Below are positions 55,961 through 64,000 of a stretch of 64,000 nucleotides of DNA, one piece after another (the first letter of the stretch is position 1; each line of letters begins with the position of its first letter). Below the pieces are notes generated by a model. The model was not told the DNA's origin. It saw only the letters and a list, made by a program, of their open reading frames with translations, and searched no databases. A program made the position numbers and the translations under genes. Where the stretch lies: positions 4,526,001 to 4,590,000 of the forward strand of contig CP075494.1 of NCBI GenBank assembly GCA_021613535.1, written 5' to 3'. The stretch is from Adineta vaga (Eukaryota > Rotifera).

Positions 55961-56612
55961 TCATATGGAAGATGTAAACTATTTTACAAGCTTTTAAATT
56001 TCAATTGCCCGACTCATTGTAATTAAATCTTTAGAAGATCGGGATTTTAAGTGAGAATAACAAAGACGATATGTATTAAGTCGAATCTCTGCACTCATTC
56101 GCTTTCAAGAGAATTTTAACTATAATAAAACCTCACACAATGAACCCTTTCCATTATCAACTATCTGTTTACTTGAACGTTCTCAGAACTTTCCAAGTTT
56201 ATTTTGCTAGTTGTGTACCTGCCCCATATTAATAAAATAGATAGCTGATATTGTGAATTTAGTTCGTTGTAGAGTTATAGAAAAGATAAGGAGCGGAAGA
56301 CATTGATTTCAAAATGACGTCTATAAACGACATGAATTCGAAATCAGAGGTTATTTTAATTAGAGACAATGAACGCAGTGTATCTTTACGAGAATTAAAC
56401 GAAAGCCTCGTTTTTCTATAGGAAGTGTATCTAATAATCTAAGAAAAAAATGAATATTTGTAATGTATTTAGTCATAATCAATGATACTTTATTGAATAG
56501 AATGAGAAAATCTAGTTGAAACTACGTATAAAGTTATTTTTGCTGCTGATTTTCTCTGTAATGGGTCACTTGCTTCGACAATGAACTTTTAACTGGTCCC
56601 GATAGTGTTCAA
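55961..56612. other. Intergenic, nothing recognised
   Basis: AT-rich DNA between the tRNA repeat and the 3' end of a GPCR. Confidence 0.4.
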
Positions 56613-57608
56613 TTAAGAGGATTTTACTGTCGGTCTTATTGCTATGTTATGTCGCCCACAGAATATTTGCTCTTTGACTGTTCGACGAAAGCGTTTCGAT
56701 GTTATTAAGAAGGTATAACAACTTCCCTAAAAACACAAATCGATACATCAAAGTATCAAATCAATAATCAATTAACATACAACGTAGTATAGATATGTTC
56801 CCAAAGTAACAATTGTATTGGCAAAATATTCTTTCATTTGTCGATCTGAATCTTTAACAGTTCCAGTTGTAATTAAAACATAAGCTCTGTTAATCCCATA
56901 TGGTATCAGACTAGTGGCAACAAGTAAAATATGAATAAAAGTCATTCTTATTAATTGACGATCAGCTTGTAATTCAGCAAGAACTATTGTTCGATGAATA
57001 TTACGATAAGTCAACAGTCCAAATAGAGTCATTATGCCAACTGGTATTCCACAAATAATACCAAGTAAATATATCGGTGAATAGATAGCCAAAGCAGGAT
57101 TGTCACTTCCACAAGTCTTACTTGTAGGTAAAATACGATACAAGAAAAAAACATGAATACCATAAAGACACCAAAACGTGATAACTATGGCTGATATTCG
57201 ATGAGCCCATTTTAGTTGACTACACTGTCGAATAAAATTACTTTTTGATGTGATTAAAAATTGATCTATTGTAGCTAAACATGAAAAAGTTACAGAAATG
57301 AGAGAAGGTACAAAAAGAAGAAATTGCCGTATTTTACACCATACATCAGATGTTCCATATATGTTAACTTGGTAACTATCATTCAAAATACGAATAATAA
57401 GATTAAGTAATACATAAAGTATATTGTCAATTGAACCCATTAAAAAATAAAATGTACAAGGATTTGTGCGATAAATACGAACTTTTGAAAATACCAAAAT
57501 ATTTATTCCATTACCAATTACACCTACGATAAGTAGACAAATACCAACATAAAGTGTCAATTGTTGAGCATAGTAAATTAATGTCATGATAAATGTCTTT
57601 ATGTTCAA
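56613..57608 (-). CDS. Rhodopsin-type 7TM receptor (orphan)
   Basis: Two exons over a 54-nt intron (56727-56780, GTATGT..TTTTAG), 313 residues. TM1 has VGVIGNGINILVFSKVRIYR, TM3 ends LATIDQFLITSKSN, and the spliced TM7 reads TYLYYVGSCYTFLITSKRFR. A basic C-terminal tail (GRHNIAIRPTVKSS) follows. Same broad receptor family as the genes at 22352 and 61989; plasma membrane, G-protein-coupled, ligand unknown. Confidence 0.85.
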
Positions 57609-58815
57609 TCGTACTTAGAGCTTTTTCAAAAATATACAACGTATTTCAAAACAAGAGAGAGATAGGTAATGTTGTTTCAAGTTTTAAAATATCAAGGTCG
57701 TATTAACATTAGTAGAATGAAATAAAATTACAAAAAAAAGAATATCTACATATTTTATTTAAAGAGAGAATATTATATATATAGTTGCTCGTTCTTTTCT
57801 TTTCAAAAACTGAACTCATCATAAAACATCCACAGATATTCTTTTTAATTACACAACCAGTCATAATCAGGGTGATTTGACGTCATAAAAGAATTCTTTA
57901 AATGACATCCAACTATCAAGGCAAACATTTTTATTGTTGGAAAAAACGTTTTTCCGAAGAAAATGTGTATGAATCAATGCGCACTTTTTCGTATGCGTTT
58001 AGGCGCGTTAGACGGCGACTAAAAGTTGAATTGCGTTCTTCGAAATTATTATTGTTATATGATGTATTGTTAAAACGTAATTGTTCAGTAGATTGAATAA
58101 TGATGGAAAATAGAAGACATGATATATCTGATAATTGTAAGAGTAAAAAGGATAGTGAGGGTGAATGAGTTTACTATAGAATAATTCCAAGCTACGTATA
58201 CGACGATAGTTTCGAAAAGAGTTTAATCGATTCACTGTCAAATAAGTTCAGAATCCAATTCTTTTTTTTGTTAGGTTAAGAGAAACTGAATTGGGAACAA
58301 TTTTCATGTGAATTAATGAATGTCAATTGAATTTAAGTTTTGAAATGAATTGGAAATGGTGATATCGAAATTATGTTTTTATGAAAGAGTGAAAGCCATT
58401 TTCGAACATGTGCGATTAATCCAACTAAAATAATTCCTCATTGTTTTGATGATTTTGTTCTTCCGTTTGATTGTAATGAATGTTTTCCAGTTTTATCGTT
58501 TATAAAATGTTGTTCCTTATATTGTATTCGTTCATTTGAACTTATTTTTTTTCAAATCATATTGCTGTAATAGTGACTCGATATATATTTCATCGAGATA
58601 TTTCCAATTGTCATGATCTCATTCGCGTTTGAACTACATTTGGGATCGTGGACATCAGAGCTCGGACGAGTACAAGCAAATACTTGTTGAGTCAGCAAAT
58701 GATGTATATATCTTTTTTTGTTTGTCATCGTTACCATGTATTTGTTATCTTTATATATATATATATATATATATATAGTTATATACTTCTTTTAGAAGGT
58801 GAAGACAAAAGAAAA
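57609..58815. other. Intergenic, TA microsatellite near the end
   Basis: About 1.2 kb. A (TA)n tract at about 58754-58777 sits just before the secreted protein gene. Small open frames here have no recognisable domain. Confidence 0.45.
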
Positions 58816-59913
58816 ATGAAAAATATTGTGTTGATATTGTTGTATTTATCTTCAACATGTGGACATCTTTGTTTATGGCAACCAATGCAACGAGGAAATA
58901 TGAGTTTAAATCCTCCAGGTTCTCATGATTGTTATAGAAAAATTCAACCTTGTGGTGGATTTAATTCTTCAACATCAAGAGAGAGAACAACAATTGAATC
59001 TGGTTCCATTTATCAAGTTTTGTTTCAACAACATATAAATCATTATTATCCATTAAATCCTGGTAAACTTGATATTTCATTTGCTCATGGATTAGAACCT
59101 TTAGAAGAAGATTTTCAAATATTATCGTCACTTAATGATTATAATCCAATGAATCATAATACTCAAACTAATTTTTCAATAAATGTGCAAATACCCAATG
59201 AAGAATGTGACCAATGTGTCTTAAGAGTTCGATATATAACAAATAATCCAGATGAAGAAGATCATGGAATGACTTTTTATCAATGTTCTGATATTAAACT
59301 AATTAAAACTTCTCAAAATTCTTATAAATCAAATTTTAATCCAATTCAATCAATAAACCATAAAAATGATTCACATGATTGCTGTTCTCCATCAAGTTTT
59401 CAAACATCATTTATTCATGTTATACCAGATATTGATTATTTGAGTACAGGTATTGTTTATTATGATAAATTATTGAAACAAATGCGTTTTCAAATGAATA
59501 TGATGGGAATTAATTACAATATGTGGATGAATTTTACATCAGGAAAACAATACTATCATAATGTGAACAATAACAGTTGCCATTTATTTGGATTAAATTA
59601 TTGGAATGATTGGTGTTATGGAAATACCTTTAACCAAACTGAAGATTTTACTAAATCTAATATTTCATGTACATTTGATTTATCAAATAATTGTAATCAA
59701 TGGATCAATGGAGATTTCTTATTTGAATCAACACTTAATAGATGTTATCCATCGTCGTTGTTCAGATTATCAAGTAATGAAAAAACAATTTATTTCGATC
59801 AAAAAGATGGACCATTTTCACCTGAAATCTTTCAACCAGATCCAATTTGTTTGAAACAAAATCAAATTTATTCAAATCATTGTTTAAAACATTTGATTAA
59901 TCCTTTAAATTGA
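58816..59913 (+). CDS. Secreted histidine-brace (LPMO-like) protein with ependymin-like C-terminus
   Basis: 365 residues from ATG 58816 (upstream open sequence from 58648 is low-complexity and includes the TA repeat). The signal peptide MKNIVLILLYLSSTCG is followed directly by His, so cleavage would expose an N-terminal His as in copper monooxygenases. The first domain has a second conserved His (ISFAHGLEPLEEDFQIL), then CDQCVLRVRYITNNPDEEDH and TFYQCSDIKLI with the usual axial Tyr position. From about residue 200 the sequence changes to an ependymin-related pattern (TGIVYYDKLLKQMRFQM, then GKQYYHNVNNNSCHLFGLNY, disulfide cysteines). It would be secreted. Oxidation of polysaccharide such as chitin is an inference from the fold. 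Confidence 0.65.
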   Translation: MKNIVLILLYLSSTCGHLCLWQPMQRGNMSLNPPGSHDCYRKIQPCGGFNSSTSRERTTIESGSIYQVLFQQHINHYYPLNPGKLDISFAHGLEPLEEDFQILSSLNDYNPMNHNTQTNFSINVQIPNEECDQCVLRVRYITNNPDEEDHGMTFYQCSDIKLIKTSQNSYKSNFNPIQSINHKNDSHDCCSPSSFQTSFIHVIPDIDYLSTGIVYYDKLLKQMRFQMNMMGINYNMWMNFTSGKQYYHNVNNNSCHLFGLNYWNDWCYGNTFNQTEDFTKSNISCTFDLSNNCNQWINGDFLFESTLNRCYPSSLFRLSSNEKTIYFDQKDGPFSPEIFQPDPICLKQNQIYSNHCLKHLINPLN

Positions 59914-59954
59914 TGTAATCGATGAAGATGAGTTATACTCATCTTCTATATGGG

Positions 59955-60320
59955 TAAAAATATGATTGTAATTGAAACTATTAAATATATTTTCTGTTTT
60001 CTAAACACACACACACACACATATTTATCATTTACCGCCCTCGAAGAAAAACAACAGAACGAACAAATTCGTATTCAATCACGCCATGGATCGATCATAA
60101 TAATGTTATTACGAAAGTGTTTCATTTTTCTTATTCAATATTCTCATGCAATATTAGTTAATAACAAAAAAAGAAAGAAAAAAAAACATAGCAGTGGATA
60201 GTTTTGATCTATCGACCTCTGAGTTATGAATCCAGTGCTCTTCCACTGAGCTACACTGCTTGTACATGTTTTCGAGTGAATATCTTGTAGAGATAAGCAG
60301 AAAAAAATAAGAACTTGCAT
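59955..60320. repeat. Direct repeat copy 2, contains tRNA-like gene
   Basis: Near-identical to 55598-55960, with a longer (CA)n tract. See copy 1. Confidence 0.85.
60189..60260 (-). tRNA. Initiator-tRNA-Met-like gene (CAT), copy 2
   Basis: Identical in the tRNA body to copy 1 at 55823-55894, with the same acceptor stem, CAT anticodon, initiator-type T-loop, mismatched anticodon stem and downstream T-run. Being identical after some change in the flanks suggests either selection or very recent copying. Confidence 0.7.
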
Positions 60321-60509
60321 AGTATAACAACTCAATCAAGAGACTGAATAACCTCTACTGGTGGACTTCAAGTCACATTTTTCACCTGAATTACATTCAG
60401 TGAGGAAAACTCTGAATCCATCGGTGTCTAGTACGTGCATTTATATGGCTTATATAAGATAGACAAGACCAAGTGGTAAAATATAATATAGTTCTATACC
60501 ATCGATGAC
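60321..60509. other. Intergenic, nothing recognised
   Basis: Short AT-rich spacer after the repeat. Confidence 0.3.
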
Positions 60510-61671
60510 ATCTATACCCTCTCGAGCTATCATGTCATTCAATATGGTTTTTTCTTCAGTGCTTGTATTATGTCGTGAGAAACGCGTCGCAGTATATCCT
60601 TGTGATTACTTCATCGTGTGAAGAATCAGTGAAAAGCGTCAATCCTTATATTTGTATTGGGTGTGGGTGTTCTTTCTCTCACTCACATCCGTATTCAGAA
60701 GTATTCGGATTGAAAGAAATTAATTTTATAGATATAATCGATAAATGTCAAAGAACACCATGTTGTCTATTAATGGCCTATATCATTTTTAGCGCATCGT
60801 CATATCTAAACTTACTGATTTTACATGGTTTGATTGATCTTGATCATACAATAATTGATATGGAATATGCCAGAGAAAACTCATATTTAGGCATGCTCAT
60901 CGCCGCCATAAAACGACATCTTCAGCTGACATCTACAAAATGGAATAATATACATGATCAATTAGCTCAACTAAAAGGCATGCTAAATGAAAAACTAACG
61001 ATTACCTTTTTGTTACCAAGAACATCCCAACTAAATTGACTTAATAATAACATGATTTCACAATTATTAAGTATAATAAATTCGTAGAAAATTACTCGAG
61101 ACCTAATCAAGATGATTCTATGGCAAATCAATTTGGATTAGCAGCCGATTTTTGTTCACTTTTACTTGATCGAACAACTGTTTCTTTACGGCATATTGAT
61201 TGTATCAATTTAACTTCTTTTCTGTCTAAGAATAATGTAATAAGTATTACTCCATTAATTATTCAACAACGTATTGAACAATATACAAGTGATTATTGTA
61301 GTAATAAAATTATTAATGAAACTGATGTAGAGAAAATTCCTAAGAACTTTGTTGAAGGATGTCTTCGTGAAGTGTAAGGACTTATAACTAATGTTCATAT
61401 TCATATTTATTCTAATCAAACATGTCAACATGCATTTGAATTTATTCGTCAACTGAAAAATGATAATCCAACGATTCAAGTTCAAATATCACTTGATGAT
61501 GAATTAATCAGAAAGGCATGGCAATCGGTTGTAGTTCTAACTTATGAATGTAATCAAAATTATGTCTTGGCATGTGCAAAACTCGATGACTTTCTTAGAT
61601 ACATTTCAACATGTACGTCATCCGAGGAAATACTTAAATGCTGCAGAAATTCACAATTTATTCTATAAGAA
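60510..61671 (+). pseudogene. Decayed or multi-part coding region, family unknown
   Basis: Open frames at 60563-61039 (ending TSQLN) and 61120-61377 are protein-like, with charged and hydrophobic helices such as MANQFGLAADFCSLLLDRTT. The second ends in TAA (61375-61377) but the same frame continues open for 97 codons (GLITNVHIHIYSNQTCQHAF ..YVLACAKLDDFLRYISTC) to a stop at 61669. An earlier part of the region (from about 60510) also reads as MTSIPSRAIMSFNMVFSSVL then stop. Not recognised. Either a pseudogene or a gene with an unusual stop. Confidence 0.5.
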
Positions 61672-61988
61672 TATGGTAATACGTATTCAACAGCAAAGTT
61701 GTTCGTAGATTTACAGGAAAACTAACTAAATTGAAAATAAACTGCAAAGATATCAATGTTAAATATTAATATGACATTAATAAAAAAAAGAAAGCGTTTT
61801 TTGGTATTTCAGCTCCACGAAGTTTCATAATTGAGACTGAATGAATGAAGTCCAATAAATTGTTGACTTGATGGTATAAGTATTCAATCAGTCCGCAAAC
61901 GACAACCATATACTAATTCAGAATTCTCTTGGTTCAATTGATAATAGCTTTGAACATAAATTATATGAAGACACGTGTTGTTATCTGA
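61672..61988. other. Intergenic, nothing recognised
   Basis: AT-rich spacer between a decayed plus-strand region and the convergent GPCR. Confidence 0.35.
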
Positions 61989-63096
61989 TCATATTATTAT
62001 TTCGTGTATGTAGATGGGAAATACGTCAATACTCATATCTAAACATGCAACTACTCGACGAGTAAATGTTGCTGTTTGATCGTCACGATGATAATATTTT
62101 TCGATTGTCAATGAGCGTTTGATATCTCGACGAAAAGCAACGTTAGAAAACAGTGATACATAGAAACTTGTCGCGAAAAATATATATGACAATAAATGAA
62201 TCAATTCGGTAAATACATTTTCCATAGCCAAAAATAATGGTGATTTATACCAATGTTGTGTTATATTTTCATAAGTTAATTCAATTGCATATGGAACATA
62301 TGTGATTACTGCAATAAGTGATTCTGCTATTAACATAATTGTTAATAGTTTATCCATCTGATTAATAATTGATCCATTGGAAATATTGATTGATGGTACA
62401 ATTCTTCGTTGAGCAACACGTCGAACGCTTTTAAGAAGTAAAAACGCAAGTATAGACATACCAATTGCAGGACATAGAGATGAAAATATGACTTGAAAGT
62501 AATTATCATAGTAACTATAGATACCTTCAGGAGGAGTACAGTTTCCATTGTTAATTCTATAGAAGATAAGCCGATGACCAATGAGTAGAAACCAAAAGAG
62601 AGGAATTAGAAGAATCATTTTATAAGCTAAATTAACACGATTACTCCATCGTCGAAATTCTTAAATAAAAGAAAGCTAGATAGAATTCAAAGAGAAACAA
62701 ATCGTATAAAAATTTACTATTTAACTGTTGCGCCGATAGAAGACGATCAATTGTTGCAAACGCAAATAAACTAAAACCAACCACATTTCCCCATATGGTG
62801 CTAAATTGTCGAAGTTTACATATAACAACATATTGATTCATCAATGGAATTCCAAAACCTTTCTGAATTATTCGTGTCAATAATACAAAATTAAAATAAT
62901 GAAAATCAGCTATTGCAGATGCAAATAAATATATTGAATAAGCTTGTTTACGAGATTTACGTGAACCATACACGATCATATTTCCTATACAGCCAATATT
63001 GCCAGTAAACCAAAGAAATAAACCCAACCAAATGTTTAATTGATAAGGAGCTATTAATAGAGAGTAACTGATCTCAATCATCGTACCATTCATCAT
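61989..63096 (-). CDS. Rhodopsin-type 7TM receptor (orphan)
   Basis: Two exons over a 58-nt intron (62660-62717, GTAAAT..TTTAAG), 349 residues. TM1 WLGLFLWFTGNIGCIGNMIV, TM2 AYSIYLFASAIADFHYFNFV, TM3 FSLFAFATIDRLLSAQQL with the splice just after the DR position giving NKFRRWSNRVNLAYKM in the second cytosolic loop. A long second exon holds TM4 to TM7. Plasma-membrane G-protein-coupled receptor; ligand unknown. It is more diverged from the other two GPCRs here than they are from each other. Confidence 0.85.
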
Positions 63097-63923
63097 TAAA
63101 TGACTTCCACTGCATTCAATTTCTATAATATTTGTTTTCTAATAAAGTTCTATTAAAGATAAAAAATGACATATATTAAATTCCTGTTCGCATAATTAAA
63201 TTTTAACTTTTAAAAGAGCATAAGATGTCCTGAATAATGTCTTCTAACTATTTTCTCTACTCTTATCTGTGATGAATTGAAATGAGAATTAATTATGACT
63301 TTCATGTAAGTAAAGAGGAAACAGTATGCTCTCAGAAGGATTCTCAAACGAGAAAAAAAAGTTAAACATAGATACAAAGGTAAAAGATGAATAAAAAACG
63401 AATGACCAATTATAATCATGTAAGAATAACTATCTTGTATTCATTTGAATTATGACTTTGTACGAATGCATATTTGAATATGAAGCCATATGTATCAACA
63501 AGTAAATCTGTGAGTACAGATAATTAGAAAAAAAGGAAAGAAAATGGAATTTGAAAATACTTTCTTATAAGCTTTCGCCGAAGGATCCTACTGACGCATG
63601 TCAAAAAATGATAACAGATATTAATAATCGTGTTGTTGCATCTTTTGCAACTTTTTCTCTCATTTTTCTTTGATCTTTGAACTTGCTATAATTTTAAATT
63701 GTAAGAATCAATCGTCTGTGTACTCTAGAAACTATATGGTTTACTTATAATCAAACGATTGTATTCTGATTGGGTCTATATATTCACTTCATCTTTCAAT
63801 ATTGCATATTGAATAACCATAGTCTTTTATTATAAAAAGTAATGATTGTAATCATAAAATTCGTTCAACAAAAGTTTTATAAAAAAAAAGGAAAGAAACA
63901 TAATCAAGCCATATCAAACTTAC
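63097..63923. other. Intergenic, nothing recognised
   Basis: AT-rich. A 69-codon minus-strand frame at 63210-63419 is not convincing. The last part holds the intron side of the edge gene. Confidence 0.4.
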
Positions 63924-64000
63924 AGACCGCTTGTAATTTCTCAGTTCTATCAAAAATAGCATAAACTGTAACGTCGCCTTCGACAACAACTTCTTTATTG
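63924..64000 (-). CDS. Partial exon of an edge gene
   Basis: On the minus strand the edge reads NKEVVVEGDVTVYAIFDRTE then KLQAV and meets a perfect donor (GTAAGT). The acidic, valine-rich sequence looks like part of a protein, but the rest lies outside the window. Product unknown. Confidence 0.35.

Noticed and set aside
58754-58777. TA repeat as a TATA box for the LPMO-like gene
   Set aside because: A simple repeat; the position is suggestive but the sequence has no promoter specificity.

Overview
This window looks like animal nuclear DNA from a bdelloid rotifer. The DNA is AT-rich, genes sit close together on both strands, and the spliced genes carry introns mostly of 46 to 70 nt with GT..AG ends. 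The gene mix also fits: lineage-expanded NHL-repeat proteins, receptors that join LDL-A and EGF modules to a 7TM domain, F-box/LRR proteins, decayed TPR genes, and several genes of bacterial or fungal type (beta-lactamase-like hydrolase, linalool dehydratase-isomerase-like protein, dideoxysugar enzymes). The species cannot be named from sequence alone.

Left part, 0-11 kb, is a glycan-synthesis neighbourhood. A GT61 glycosyltransferase (115-1725, -) is followed by two decayed genes, one of them a wax-synthase relic. A GT25-like enzyme (4847-6025, +) meets tail to tail a fused enzyme (6049-8335, -) that resembles bacterial ColD (GDP-4-keto-6-deoxymannose 3-dehydratase, PLP lysine replaced by His) joined to a GDP-fucose-synthase/ColC-like epimerase-reductase. 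Head to head with it is a nucleotide-sugar transporter fused to a glycosyltransferase (8579-10927, +). Together these look like a cassette that makes, imports into the Golgi and transfers a GDP-3,6-dideoxysugar (colitose-like). This is the most interesting system in the window.

11-26 kb holds a C/EBP-like bZIP factor, a linalool dehydratase-isomerase family protein, an NHL-repeat secreted protein, a small HAD hydrolase, an F-box/LRR protein, a TPR pseudogene, a rhodopsin-type GPCR and a class-C beta-lactamase-like hydrolase. 26-43 kb holds three alpha carbonic anhydrases (two of them nearly identical at the 3' end), a large LDLa/EGF/7TM receptor, a decayed NHL-repeat membrane protein, a seven-exon ankyrin/TRPA-type channel and a cysteine-rich secreted protein. 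43-55 kb holds a pepsin-like protease, an SLC13 carboxylate/sulfate transporter, a second GT61 enzyme and an XPR1-type phosphate exporter. 55-64 kb holds two copies of a segment with an initiator-tRNA-Met-like gene, two GPCRs, a histidine-brace (LPMO-like) plus ependymin-like secreted protein and a decayed ORF.

Three otherwise convincing genes (the ColD/ColC-like fusion, the second GT61, the LDLa receptor) are each broken by a single small indel. These could be assembly errors or young pseudogenes; the sequence alone cannot tell.
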